The notes: generated from the sequence alone by a model not told the origin. Positions 27,174-36,933 are shown, counted from the stretch's first letter. The stretch is DNA of 64,000 nt from JACCZX01 sp963710675 (GCA_963710675.1 CAVQBE010000027.1:307855-371854); one strand, 5' to 3'. Made by a program: numbers and translations.

Positions 27174-28010
27174 TCAGGCTGCGGAGCGCACGAACACGCG
27201 CGATGCGAAGCGCTGCAAGGCCTCGCGCACACCGTCCGGATTTTCTGCCATCAACGAATGGCCGGTCCCGCGCAGACTGACGACGGTTGCATCCTTGCAC
27301 GCCTTGATCAGCGGCTGCGCGGCGCGCGCGGGTGTCATCGAGTCTGATGCACCGAGAATGAACAGTGCCGGGCACATCAACTCGGTGGCGGCTTCTACGC
27401 CGTGTTGATAGGTGTTGCACGCAACGAAGTCGGCGTTCAGAACATCAACCCCATTGCGTTGTGCGACGCGCTGCATTAACCGCAGATTGCTCCAGACGTT
27501 GGAGAAACCCGGGCCCGGGCTTGAGGGCTTGCGATCGAACGCTGCGATTGAAGCGCTGTGCGACCACACGTTGATCATTTCCATCGCCTGCGGCGGCGAG
27601 GATTTCGTCGCATCGAGCAACGCGTCTGAGACGTGCATCGGAAATGCGGTGGCTACCAGGACGACGCCGCACACCTTCTCGCCCAGCGCTGGCGCTAACT
27701 CGAGCGCGATCAGCGAACCCATGCTGTGACCCACCAGCAGCAGGCGCTCTGCGCCGGATGCTTTCAGAGCGCTCGCGATTTTTTCGGCCATCGACTCGAT
27801 CGTCGTCAATGCCGGCCCTGCGCTGCGCATGTGGCCCGGCAGATCCAGCGCCAGCACGCTGTAGCCGTGATGCGCCATGTAGCGGCTTTGCAGAATCCAA
27901 ACGCTGTGATCGTGTTCGCCGCCATGCAGAAACACGATCGTCGGCAGCGCGGGATCGAAAGCCTTGCCGCCGGTGTACGCGTACAGGCGCGGTGTTTCGA
28001 CCAGATCCAT
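27174..28010 (-). CDS. Alpha/beta hydrolase
   Basis: The 278-residue enzyme has the HG oxyanion region (F-L-H-G-G-E-H-D), the nucleophile elbow G-H-S-M-G-S (about residue 95), an acid in L-G-A-S-D-S-M-T-P and the catalytic His in G-T-G-H-S-L-M. The substrate is unknown. Its ATG at 28010 overlaps the metY stop, which suggests cotranscription with metY. Confidence 0.87.
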   Translation of the reverse strand: MDLVETPRLYAYTGGKAFDPALPTIVFLHGGEHDHSVWILQSRYMAHHGYSVLALDLPGHMRSAGPALTTIESMAEKIASALKASGAERLLLVGHSMGSLIALELAPALGEKVCGVVLVATAFPMHVSDALLDATKSSPPQAMEMINVWSHSASIAAFDRKPSSPGPGFSNVWSNLRLMQRVAQRNGVDVLNADFVACNTYQHGVEAATELMCPALFILGASDSMTPARAAQPLIKACKDATVVSLRGTGHSLMAENPDGVREALQRFASRVFVRSAA

Positions 28011-29305
28011 TACTTCGTCCTAGCTGCGCGCTTGAGTGCCTGATCGAGGTCGTCCAGCAGGTCCGTTGAATCTTCCAGTCCAACCGATAGCCTGATCGTT
28101 CCCTGCGTGATACCGGCGGCTGCCAGCTCATGATCAGGAACGCGAAAATGAGTTGTTGACGCCGGGTGAATCACCAGCGACTTCGCATCGCCGACGTTGG
28201 CAAGATGCGAAAACACGCGCAGTGCTTCGACAAACGCACGCCCCGAGTCGCGTGAGCCTTTTAAGTTGAAGCTGAATACAGCACCGCACCCGCGCGGCAG
28301 CAGTCTTTGCGCCAATGCGTGGTCTGGATGCGAAGGCAACTCCGGATAGGCCACCGATTCGATCATCGAGTGCTCGGTTAGAAACGCGACGACCTTGCGC
28401 GCGTTGTCAACGTGCCGCTGCACGCGCAGTGGCAGCGTTTCGAGCCCTTGCAACAGAAAGAAGGCCGTATGCGCGCTCATGCACGCGCCGAAATCGCGCA
28501 GCCCTTCGCGCCGAGCCCGCAACAAAAACGGCGCGACTGTGCTTTCCTCTGCGAAGTTCATGCCGTGAAACCCGACGTATGGCTGCGTCAGTGTCAAGAA
28601 TTTTCCACTGGCAAGCCAGTCAAACGTTCCGCCGTCGATCAACACACCACCGATTGCAATGCCATGGCCTCCGATAAATTTGGTTGCCGAGTGATAGACC
28701 AGATCAGCGCCATGATCGAACGGCGTCATCAGGTACGGCGTCGTAAACGTCGAGTCGACAAGCAGGGGGACGCCGTTCTCATGCGCAATAACGCTGACCG
28801 CAGGAATGTCGAGCACATCGAGCCCCGGGTTGCCCAGCGTTTCGCCGAACAGCAAACGCGTGTTGGGTCGAATCGCCGAGCGCCACGCGTCCAGATCGCG
28901 CGGGTCGACAAAGGTCGTGTCGATTCCAAATCGTGCCAGCGTGAAACCCAGCAAATTATGCGAACCGCCATACAGCGCGCGACTGGCGACGATATGTGAA
29001 CCCGCACCCATCAGTGTGACGATTGCGAGGTGCAACGCCGCCTGTCCGCTCGCCGTCGCGATAGCACCCACGCCCTTTTCAAGCGCGGCCATGCGTTCTT
29101 CGAAAACAGCGACCGTCGGATTCGAGATGCGCGAGTAGACATGACCCGCGCGCTCCATGTTGAACAGCGCCGCCGCATGATCGGAGTCGTCGAACACGTA
29201 AGACGCCGTCGCGTAAATCGGCACAGCGCGCGCACCCGTGGTTGGGTCCGGCGGCTGGCCTGCATGCAATGCAAGCGTGTCGAAGCCGGGATAGCGGACT
29301 GTCAT
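28010..29305 (-). CDS. metY: O-acetylhomoserine sulfhydrylase (MetY-type)
   Basis: This is a PLP enzyme of the Cys/Met metabolism family that makes homocysteine from O-acetylhomoserine and sulfide. The 431-residue length and L-A-L-H-A-G-Q-P-P-D-P-T-T-G-A-R-A-V-P-I-Y, Y-S-R-I-S-N-P-T and the PLP-lysine motif H-S-A-T-K-F-I-G-G-H-G fit the long MetY subgroup. A second enzyme for the same step (metZ) lies at 53.1 kb. No riboswitch is seen upstream of this one, unlike metZ. Confidence 0.9.
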   Translation of the reverse strand: MTVRYPGFDTLALHAGQPPDPTTGARAVPIYATASYVFDDSDHAAALFNMERAGHVYSRISNPTVAVFEERMAALEKGVGAIATASGQAALHLAIVTLMGAGSHIVASRALYGGSHNLLGFTLARFGIDTTFVDPRDLDAWRSAIRPNTRLLFGETLGNPGLDVLDIPAVSVIAHENGVPLLVDSTFTTPYLMTPFDHGADLVYHSATKFIGGHGIAIGGVLIDGGTFDWLASGKFLTLTQPYVGFHGMNFAEESTVAPFLLRARREGLRDFGACMSAHTAFFLLQGLETLPLRVQRHVDNARKVVAFLTEHSMIESVAYPELPSHPDHALAQRLLPRGCGAVFSFNLKGSRDSGRAFVEALRVFSHLANVGDAKSLVIHPASTTHFRVPDHELAAAGITQGTIRLSVGLEDSTDLLDDLDQALKRAARTK

Positions 29306-29342
29306 GCGATGAGTTTACGCAAGGTGGCGCGAGGTCGGTGTG

Positions 29343-29530
29343 CAGCAGCGGCTGGCGCAGCGGCGTCGCCTACGTCGTCGGCCACTAAAGTGGCAACCAC
29401 TGCGGTACTCGCGCCAGCGGCGGGCCTGCAACTCGCTGCGCTCAGACAGGCAGGCCCTTAACTACCCCCGCTGGCGCTCCGTTCCTCGGGCGACGACTCA
29501 AAGGCGGCGCAGCTGCGCCAGCCGCTGCTG
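29343..29530. repeat. ~188-bp element with terminal inverted repeats (left copy)
   Basis: Ends CAGCAGCGGCTGGCGCAGC (29343-29361) and its complement (29512-29530) bracket the unit. The interior matches, in reverse complement, the interior of the element at 29593-29784, including GCGGTACTCGC and CGGGCCTGCAACTCGCTGCG. No protein is evident. Confidence 0.75.
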
Positions 29531-29592
29531 TCGCGGCGCTGCCTCGCACTAGATGGCTTTTTCTCTTTCCCCACCAAGTGAGACTGTGCTCA

Positions 29593-29784
29593 CGCGCCAG
29601 CGTTTGGCGTAGCGGCGCTGCCTTCGGAGTCGTCGCCCGAGGAGCGGAGCGCCAGCGGGGCACATTGAGGGCCTGCCTGTTTGAGCGCAGCGAGTTGCAG
29701 GCCCGCCGCTGGTGCGAGTACCGCAGGGTTGGCACTTTAGTGCCCGACGACTCAGGCAGCGCCGCTACGCCAAACGCTGGCGCG
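29593..29784. repeat. 192-bp element with 30-bp perfect terminal inverted repeats (right copy)
   Basis: Positions 29593-29622 and 29755-29784 are exact reverse complements over 30 bp. The interior is the inverted counterpart of the 29343-29530 unit, so the pair forms one large palindrome with a spacer of about 62 bp. It resembles a non-autonomous MITE or a REP-type dispersed repeat. It fills most of the 517-bp gap between metY and pip. Confidence 0.8.
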
Positions 29785-29822
29785 CTGCGACTTACTCAAA
29801 CGGCCTTGCGTAAACTTAAATC

Positions 29823-30776
29823 ATGGATACCAGAGCAATTCTTCACCCGCCCGTCGAGCCGTATGACCAGGGCATGCTTGCGCTCGACGACGTGCACACG
29901 ATGTATTGGGAGACGTCAGGCAATCCGGCGGGTGCGCCGGTGCTTTTCATACATGGCGGGCCGGGTGGTGGTTGCTCGCCCGAGCACCGGCGATTTTTCG
30001 ATCCCGAGTTTTTTCGCATCGTGCTTTTTGATCAGCGCGGCGCGGGCGCGTCGACACCTGTCGGCGAGGCGTTCGGCAACAACACTACGCAGTTGATTGC
30101 CGACATCGAGAAGCTGCGCCAATACCTTGAAGTTGATCGCTGGCTGATCTTTGGCGGCTCCTGGGGCAGCACGCTTGGGCTGGCCTATGGACAGGCGTAT
30201 CCGCATCGATGCTCGGGTTTCGTTTTGCGCGGGATCTTTCTGGGTCGCCAGAGCGAGATCGACTGGTTCCTGTACGGGCTGCGCGCGATCTTTCCTGAAG
30301 CCTGGCATCGATTTGCCAACATGCTGCCGCCGGCCGAGCGCAAGGATTTGCTTAAGGGTTATTTGAAGCGGCTGTTCGACAGCGACGCGCGGGTCTACCT
30401 GCCGTTTGCGCGGGCCTGGAGCGAATACGAAGGTTCATGTTCGACATTGCTGCCTAATCCCGAGCTGGTGCGACACTTTGCCGATGAAGCGCTTGGTCTG
30501 GCACGCATGGAGGCGCACTATTTCGCGCACCAGTGCTTTCTCGAGCCCAATCAGCTGCTGAACAATCTCGACCGAATCCGGCATCTGCCGGCCTCGATCG
30601 TGCAGGCACGCTATGACATGGTTTGCCCGATCGTCAACGCGGACGAACTTGCACGCGCCTGGCCAACAGCGAAATACACGGTGGTGCCCGACGCCGGTCA
30701 TTCGGTCTGGGAGCCGTCGGTCAGCGCCACGGTCGTCGCCGAGGTCGATCGCATGAAGCTGCATTTGGCCCGGTAG
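29823..30776 (+). CDS. pip: Prolyl aminopeptidase (proline iminopeptidase)
   Basis: The enzyme releases N-terminal proline from peptides. The 317-residue alpha/beta hydrolase has H-G-G-P-G-G-G oxyanion motif, D-Q-R-G-A-G-A-S, nucleophile G-G-S-W-G-S-T-L (Ser about residue 113), W-Y-type L-R-G-I-F-L-G-R cap and D-A-G-H-S-V-W-E with the catalytic His. It is cytoplasmic with no signal peptide. Confidence 0.93.
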   Translation: MDTRAILHPPVEPYDQGMLALDDVHTMYWETSGNPAGAPVLFIHGGPGGGCSPEHRRFFDPEFFRIVLFDQRGAGASTPVGEAFGNNTTQLIADIEKLRQYLEVDRWLIFGGSWGSTLGLAYGQAYPHRCSGFVLRGIFLGRQSEIDWFLYGLRAIFPEAWHRFANMLPPAERKDLLKGYLKRLFDSDARVYLPFARAWSEYEGSCSTLLPNPELVRHFADEALGLARMEAHYFAHQCFLEPNQLLNNLDRIRHLPASIVQARYDMVCPIVNADELARAWPTAKYTVVPDAGHSVWEPSVSATVVAEVDRMKLHLAR

Positions 30777-30874
30777 CCGATTCAGCCGGACATTGGCATG
30801 CATGTCGAGGCGCTTGTTGGTTCGTGCTGGCGGGGCTACGATCGTTCGCGTCGCCGGACCCGACAGGAGATCCC

Positions 30875-31327
30875 ATGAAAGTCGCTGACATACTTCGCGT
30901 CAAGGGCACTGCGCTCTACACGGTTACGCCGGATGCACCGCTTGCCGACGCAGTGAACCTGATGGCTGAGCTCGATATCGGGTCAGTTGTCGTGATGCAA
31001 TTCGGCGAGCTCGCCGGGATGCTGACTTTCCGCGAGGTCATCAATCGGCTGCATTCGAACAGTGGCGCGATCGGCGACATTCCGACTCGCGCTGCAATGG
31101 ACCCCTCGCCGCTCACCGTGACTTCCGATACCGACATCATGGAAGTGCGTCGCCTGATGCTCGAGCGGCACGCACGTTATCTGCCAGTGATGGACGGGCG
31201 CACCTTGGCTGGCGTGATTTCTTTTTACGACGTGGCGAAGGCAGTACTCGAAGAGCAAAGCTTCGAGAACAAGATGCTGAAGGCATACATCGGCGACTAT
31301 CACGAGCCCGAAGAAGCTCGCAGCTGA
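30875..31327 (+). CDS. Two-CBS-domain protein
   Basis: The 150-residue protein consists of two CBS repeats (about 1-60 and 70-130; A-D-A-V-N-L-M-A-E-L-D-I-G-S-V-V-V and V-R-R-L-M-L-E-R-H-A-R-Y-L-P-V-M), which usually bind adenosine nucleotides. AGGAG lies 5 bases before the ATG at 30875. The stop is immediately followed by the GTG of the next gene. Confidence 0.87.
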   Translation: MKVADILRVKGTALYTVTPDAPLADAVNLMAELDIGSVVVMQFGELAGMLTFREVINRLHSNSGAIGDIPTRAAMDPSPLTVTSDTDIMEVRRLMLERHARYLPVMDGRTLAGVISFYDVAKAVLEEQSFENKMLKAYIGDYHEPEEARS

Positions 31328-32353
31328 GTGGAGCCCCACGGGACAGATCCACTGACGAAGCCGGAGCCGGGGCGACTCTCCGAGAGCTTTCGTATCGCCG
31401 TCATCGGTGCGGGAATTGCAGGGTTATCTTGCGCTCGCATGCTTGCCGCACGCGGCGCCAAGGTCACTGTGTTCGAGCAGGGCCGACGTCCGGGTGGCCG
31501 CGCCGCGACGCTACGCACCGAGTTCGGCAATTTCGATCACGGTGCGCAGTACTTCACCGTGCAGAATCACGCATTCGAGCGCACCGTTGCGCAGTGGCTG
31601 CAATCGGGTGTCGCCAAACGCTTGGAGGGTCGCATCATCGCCGTCGAAGGGGCGTCGAGCGAAGACAAGTCCGCCTCGGCAACCCGCTACACCGGCGCCG
31701 AAGGCATGATCGCGATTGCCAAGCATCTGTCCGAAGGGCTCGACGTTCGACTCGATACGCGAATCGGCTCCATATTGCAGACCGGATTGCGATGGTCGCT
31801 GCTCGACGAGGCGGAGCGCTCTCCGGCGCCCGGTGGCTTTGATTCGATAGTACTGGCGATGCCTTCATCGCAAGCTGCACAGCTTCCGGGCGTGCCTGCC
31901 ACGCTGGTGCAGCACTTGCGGATGGTCGAGTGGCGCCCGTGCTGGGCAGCGTTGCTGACGTTGCAGGTTGCCAGTGGCTTCGATTTCGCGGGAGCATTTG
32001 TCAACGATCACGCCGCCTTGTCGTGGGTCGCGCGCGAGCTCGACGAATCGGGTACCGAACGATGGGTTTTGCACTCCACTGCGGAATGGGCGGTTTCGCA
32101 CCTGAACATGCCGAGCGACGACGTGGCGGCGCTGCTCGCGCAGGCGCTGGCGGAGCGGTTTAACTTCGGCTTTCGACCGGCGTACGTATCCGCGCATCGA
32201 TGGTCTTATGCAACGCCGGTGCGGCCGCTTCTCGAGCGTTACCTGTGGGACGCCAAATTGCGCATCGGTGCCGCGGGCGATTGGTGTCAGGGCACGCGCT
32301 TTGAAGGTGCTTTTCTATCAGGCGACGCGCTGGGCGCTGCGATTACGCCTTGA
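31328..32353 (+). CDS. FAD-dependent amine oxidase/renalase-like oxidoreductase
   Basis: The 341-residue protein carries an N-terminal Rossmann FAD motif (A-V-I-G-A-G-I-A-G-L-S-C-A, then E-Q-G-R-R-P-G-G-R-A-A-T) and D-H-G-A-Q-Y-F-T-V, plus a C-terminal G-D-W-C-Q-G-T-R-F-E-G-A-F-L-S-G FAD-binding segment. This arrangement is the NAD(P)/FAD-dependent renalase-like family; the substrate is unknown. The GTG start directly follows the CBS gene stop, and the end overlaps the next gene by 4 bp. Confidence 0.85.
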   Translation: MEPHGTDPLTKPEPGRLSESFRIAVIGAGIAGLSCARMLAARGAKVTVFEQGRRPGGRAATLRTEFGNFDHGAQYFTVQNHAFERTVAQWLQSGVAKRLEGRIIAVEGASSEDKSASATRYTGAEGMIAIAKHLSEGLDVRLDTRIGSILQTGLRWSLLDEAERSPAPGGFDSIVLAMPSSQAAQLPGVPATLVQHLRMVEWRPCWAALLTLQVASGFDFAGAFVNDHAALSWVARELDESGTERWVLHSTAEWAVSHLNMPSDDVAALLAQALAERFNFGFRPAYVSAHRWSYATPVRPLLERYLWDAKLRIGAAGDWCQGTRFEGAFLSGDALGAAITP

Positions 32354-34287
32354 TTTCAAGCTCGGCGTTGGCGTTGCTGCGCGAGCGGCGTTTCGCGCCC
32401 CTTTTCTGGGTTCAGTTCCTTGGCGCCGCCAATGACAACGTATTCAAGTTTGCCTTTACGTTACTGGCGACGTATTCGGCCGCTACCTGGGGCGGTGTCG
32501 ATCCACGTTACGCAGCCTTTCTGATCGGCGCGCTGTTTATCGCGCCGTTCTTGTTGTTCTCCGCAACCAGCGGGCAACTCGCAGACAAAGTGGAGAAATC
32601 CGGCCTGATCCGTCGGCTGAAGGATGCAGAGATAGCTGTGATGGCGCTGGCCGCAGTCGGACTGACGCTGCAATGGCCATCGGTTATTTACGTCGCGATG
32701 TTTCTGATTGGCTTACAAGCAACAGTGTTTGGGCCCGTCAAATATTCGTATCTGCCTCAGCATCTGGATGCAAGCGAACTCACTCGCGGCAATGGCCTGA
32801 TTGAAATGGCCACGTTCGTCGCGATCCTACTTGGGACGATCGTTGCGGGACTGCTGATCGAGAGATTTGCAGCGGATGGCGCTGCGGTTGTGGCGCTGGC
32901 GATTGTGCTGCTGGCCATTGCGGGCCGTGCGGCCGCCGCCGTCATTCCGCACTCGCCGGCGGCGGACGCATCGCTGCGGATCAACTGGAATCCTTTTTCG
33001 GAAACAGCTGCGAACTTAAAACTCGCGTCGCGCGACCGGACAGTTTTCAACTCGATTTTGGGTATTTCATGGCTATGGTTTTTCGGATCAATTTTCCTGA
33101 CGAGCCTCGCGCCGTTTGCGCGCGAGGTGCTGGGCGGCGACGAAGCGGTTGTTACGTTGCTACTCGCTGTATTTTCAATCGGTATTGGCGCGGGGTCTCT
33201 GCTGACCGATCGCTTGTCGGGGCACAAAGTGGAAATCGGGCTGGTTCCGCTGGGTTCGATCGGCATGACCGTGTTCGCGCTCGATCTTTACTTCGCGTCG
33301 CAGTCGATGCTGCCGACCGGCCTGCCGCTGCAATCGGTGAACGAATTTCTCCTGCGCGATGGCGCCTGGCGAATCATCGCGGATCTTGCGCTGCTATCCG
33401 CATTCGCCGGCCTGTATTCGGTACCGCTGTACGCATTGATTCAGAGCCGCGCGGCCAAGACGCACGTTGCGCGGATCGTCGCTGCCAATAACATTCTGAA
33501 TGCGCTTTTTATCATCGTCGCTTCGCTTGCCGCAGCGGTGCTGTCCGCAAGGGGCTTGACGATTCCGCAGCTGTTTCTGGTGGCGGCGCTGATGAACGCC
33601 GCGGTCGCAGCCTTCATCTACCGACTGGTACCTGAATTCCTGCTGCGATTTGTCGCGTGGCTGGTCGTGCACGCTCTGTATCGGATCCGGTCGATAGGCA
33701 CCGAGCGCCTGCCAGAAGTCGGTCCGGTCGTATTGGTCTGCAATCACGTTAGCTTCGTCGATGCCGTGGTGATCATGGGCGAAAGTCCGCGGCCGATCCG
33801 CTTCGTGATGGATCACAACATTTTCAAGATTCCGATACTTCGCACCTTTTTCAACCAACTGAAGGCGATTCCGATCGCGTCGGCGAAAAGAGATCCGGAT
33901 ACGCTGCAGCGCGCTCATCAAAGCATCCAGGACGCGCTGGAAGAAGGCGAGATGGTTTGTATTTTTCCTGAGGGCCGCATTACGGACACTGGCGACCTTT
34001 ACCCGTTCAGGCAGGGGGTGCGCCGCATCGTCGAGCGCAATCCGGTGCCGGTGATCCCGATGGCGCTGCGAGGTTTATGGGGTTCATTTTTCTCTCGTTA
34101 CGGCGGCGAAGCGTTCTCGCTACCTGTTGACGCCCGGCTGCGGCGCGGATTTCGCTCCAAGCTGGAATTCATCGTGGGTGAACCCGTACCCCCGTCGATA
34201 GCAACTCCAGAGCTGTTGATGCAGCGCGTGCAGGCGCTGCGAGGTATCGCAAAAGTAGAACTGCATCTGAAACCGTGCACAATCTGA
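32350..34287 (+). CDS. MFS transporter fused to a PlsC-type acyltransferase
   Basis: This 645-residue fusion has residues 1-430 as an LplT-like major facilitator (about twelve membrane segments, F-L-G-A-A-N-D-N-V-F-K near the start) and residues about 445-640 as a 1-acylglycerol-phosphate acyltransferase with N-H-V-S-F-V-D (HX4D catalytic motif) and F-P-E-G-R-I-T. It resembles lysophospholipid flipping and re-acylation systems (LplT-Aas) but lacks the AMP-binding acyl-ACP synthetase part. It probably recycles lysophospholipids at the inner membrane. The TTG start overlaps the previous stop. Confidence 0.85.
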   Translation: MISSSALALLRERRFAPLFWVQFLGAANDNVFKFAFTLLATYSAATWGGVDPRYAAFLIGALFIAPFLLFSATSGQLADKVEKSGLIRRLKDAEIAVMALAAVGLTLQWPSVIYVAMFLIGLQATVFGPVKYSYLPQHLDASELTRGNGLIEMATFVAILLGTIVAGLLIERFAADGAAVVALAIVLLAIAGRAAAAVIPHSPAADASLRINWNPFSETAANLKLASRDRTVFNSILGISWLWFFGSIFLTSLAPFAREVLGGDEAVVTLLLAVFSIGIGAGSLLTDRLSGHKVEIGLVPLGSIGMTVFALDLYFASQSMLPTGLPLQSVNEFLLRDGAWRIIADLALLSAFAGLYSVPLYALIQSRAAKTHVARIVAANNILNALFIIVASLAAAVLSARGLTIPQLFLVAALMNAAVAAFIYRLVPEFLLRFVAWLVVHALYRIRSIGTERLPEVGPVVLVCNHVSFVDAVVIMGESPRPIRFVMDHNIFKIPILRTFFNQLKAIPIASAKRDPDTLQRAHQSIQDALEEGEMVCIFPEGRITDTGDLYPFRQGVRRIVERNPVPVIPMALRGLWGSFFSRYGGEAFSLPVDARLRRGFRSKLEFIVGEPVPPSIATPELLMQRVQALRGIAKVELHLKPCTI

Positions 34288-34291
34288 CGCG

Positions 34292-35403
34292 ATGTCTTCC
34301 ACCTTCGGCCATCTGTTTTGCGTTACCAATTTCGGTGAGTCCCACGGTCCTGCGATCGGCTGCGTCATTGACGGCTGTCCGCCGGGAATGGCGCTGGCCG
34401 AATCCGATTTGCAACCTGATCTTGACCGCCGTAAGCCTGGAACGTCACGCCACGTCACCCAGCGGCGTGAGGCCGACCAGGTCGAGATTTTGTCCGGAGT
34501 CCATGAAGGTCTGACGACAGGCACACCGATCGCGCTGCTGATCCGCAACCAGGACTCAAGGGAACGTGACTACGAAGATCTGATCGACACGTTCCGCCCC
34601 GGGCACGCCGACTACACGTATTGGCGCAAGTACGGCCTGCGCGACCCGCGCGGTGGCGGCCGCTCATCCGCGCGGCTGACGGCACCGATGGTGGCCGCTG
34701 GCGCCGTTGCGAAAAAGTGGCTGAACGCCAAGTTTGGCACCGAGGTTCGTGGGTGCATGCAGCAGCTCGGCGAAATTCAAATCCCGTTCGTGAGCTGGGC
34801 TGAGGCCGAGACGAATGCTTTTTTTGCGCCGGATTCGCGACTGGTGACTCGGCTCGAGGAATACATGGATACGCTGCGCAAAAGCGGCGACTCGGTCGGT
34901 GCACGGCTGCGTGTTGTGGCTACCCGCGTGCCCGTGGGCCTGGGGCACCGCTGGCCGCCAAGCTCGACGCCGACATTGCCCACGCAATGATGGGAATCAA
35001 TGCAGTCAAGGGGGTTGAAATCGGCGCCGGTTTCGCCGCCGTGTTGCAAAAAGGTTCAGTGCACGGCGATGAAATGCTGCCGGCCGGCTTCGCGACCAAC
35101 AATGCCGGCGGGGTACTGGGTGGGATCTCGACCGGGCAGGACATCGAGGTGTCGATTGCATTGAAGCCAACCTCCAGCATCCGGTTTCCTCGCCGCTCGA
35201 TCACGCGCGCGGGCGCGCCGACTGTCGTCGAAACGCACGGTAGGCACGATCCCTGCGTGGGAATCCGGGCGACGCCGATTGCGGAGGCGATGCTGGCCCT
35301 GGTGTTAATGGACCATGCGTTGTTGCACCGCGCGCAGAACGGCGATGTGTTGCACCAAATACCGGCGATTGCCGCGCAGGCGGAGACGCCGGGTAACAAC
35401 TGA
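34292..35403 (+). CDS. aroC: Chorismate synthase (one frameshift)
   Basis: AroC makes chorismate from EPSP with reduced FMN, the last shikimate step. Signatures: G-E-S-H-G-P-A-I-G near the N-terminus, G-R-S-S-A-R-L-T-A near residue 128 and R-H-D-P-C-V-G-I-R near the C-terminus. The frame changes near 34940 in a G-rich stretch, and the protein continues in the preceding frame to 35403. One missing base restores about 370 residues, the normal length. It follows the fusion gene by 4 bp. Confidence 0.92.
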
Positions 35404-35421
35404 CCCGCGAGGAGCTTGCGC

Positions 35422-36250
35422 ATGAACGTTCTACTACGTGCCGTACCAATTGCCGCCCTTACTTTGCTCGCCGCTTGCGAGACCGTGCAAACCACTGACG
35501 CCGGCGCAGTTGGCGTGACGCGAAAGCAGCAGGTGAGCTCGGTCGTCAGCGCAAAAGAGGTGGAAGCGGCCGCTGACAAGCAGTACGACGAAATGATGGC
35601 CGAGGCGCAGAAAAAGGGTTTGCTGAACCGCAACGCGCAGCAGGTCGCAGCGCGTGCGGACGATCGCGCAGCGGTTGATTCCTCAGACTCGAGTATTCAG
35701 GCAGGACGCACCTGGCTGGGCATGGGAGGCCAACGTGTTGACTTCGAAAGACGTCAACGCTTGGGCGATGCCCGGCGGCAAGATGGCTGTCTACACAGGT
35801 CTGATCGAGCGGCTGAATGTGACTGATGATGAACTCGCGGCGGTCATGGGCCACGAGATCGCGCACGCGCTGCGCGAACACGCGCGCGAGCGCATCGCGC
35901 GGCAGATGAGCACGCAAGCGGCATCCACGATAGGGTCGATAGCGCTTCAGGTGCTGACCGGGGTGCAAATAGATCCGCAGCTGGCGGGCACGGTTGGCCA
36001 GGCGGTTTTCGTGCTGCCCAACAGTCGCGAGAACGAGCAGGAGGCTGATGTCATCGGCGTCGAGCTTATGGCGCGCGCTGGCTACGACCCGCGCGCCGCG
36101 CTGACGCTCTGGCAGAAAATGGGACAGGCGAGTGGTGGGGGCGGGCCGCCGGAATTTCTATCGACGCATCCAAGCAGCGCGACGCGCCTACGCGAGTTGC
36201 AGGCTTATGTCGACAAGGTGATGCCGCTCTATCAAGCGGCAAAGCGTTAG
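35422..36250 (+). CDS. M48-family metallopeptidase lipoprotein (one frameshift)
   Basis: The protein has a lipoprotein signal with lipobox L-A-A-C (about residue 20) and an M48 peptidase domain with the zinc motif H-E-I-A-H and the downstream ligand region N-E-Q-E-A-D. This resembles E. coli LoiP/YcaL, which degrade misassembled outer-membrane proteins. The frame changes at about 35650; one inserted base restores about 275 residues. It ends convergently with the dioxygenase-like gene, sharing 4 bp. Confidence 0.87.
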
Positions 36251-36933
36251 CCGATCACCAGCTCTGTGCGCGCAGTCAATTGGGTCGCGCGCGCCAGTGC
36301 GTGCGGCGCAGTGGCTGAATTTGTTGGCTCGAACTTCAGCGTAAGAGCGGCCTGATCCTCGGCGCTCATGCGTGAAAACAAGAAGTCTCTGCGGTTGCCT
36401 GGATCGTCGGCCAGATACAGTTGTGTCGCGAACGCTGATGCGCCAGGCGCCTGCACGCGGACGTGAATATGCGACGTGCGCCCCGGATACGCGATCGGCT
36501 TGATCGTACGAAAGTGGAAGGAGCCCGCCGCATCGGTGCGTGCCGCGCCGTACCCCTGGAAGTTCGGATCACGCTCGGCTTCGGCACCTCCCGCCGGGTG
36601 GTGATAGACCGCGTTCGCGTCGCATTGCCAGATTTCCACGGCGGCGTTCGCCACCGCCTGACCACGCCGATCGAGCACGCGCCCGGTCAGATAAATCGGT
36701 ACCCCTTTGCTCAGCACGCGATCACCTTCGACGCGTAGCAGATCAGCGTCTGTCTCGGCAGGGCGTTCCGCGGCGTTGCGAGGATAAAAAGGTCCGAGGG
36801 TTTGCGTGGGGCTCGCGCGCATCGAACCCGACCCGGTTTGCGCGACGGCCAAGGGCACAAGCAGCGTGCCGGCCGCGCCGGTAAGAAAGCATCGACGCTG
36901 CAGCGTCCTGGCGTTGTTCAGTCTCTGTTTCAT
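36247..36933 (-). CDS. Intradiol dioxygenase-like protein with Tat signal
   Basis: The 228-residue protein starts with a twin-arginine signal (R-R-C-F-L-T-G, then a hydrophobic stretch). It then has the protocatechuate/catechol dioxygenase beta-sandwich: T-L-G-P-F-Y-P-R, G-R-V-L-D-R-R-G-Q-A-V-A-N-A, W-Q-C-D-A-N, and P-G-R-T-S-H-I-H-V-R-V with two candidate iron histidines. The exported form is unlike classical cytoplasmic ring-cleaving enzymes, so the activity is uncertain. The ATG at 36933 is chosen because the Tat signal begins there. Confidence 0.82.
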   Translation of the reverse strand: MKQRLNNARTLQRRCFLTGAAGTLLVPLAVAQTGSGSMRASPTQTLGPFYPRNAAERPAETDADLLRVEGDRVLSKGVPIYLTGRVLDRRGQAVANAAVEIWQCDANAVYHHPAGGAEAERDPNFQGYGAARTDAAGSFHFRTIKPIAYPGRTSHIHVRVQAPGASAFATQLYLADDPGNRRDFLFSRMSAEDQAALTLKFEPTNSATAPHALARATQLTARTELVIG

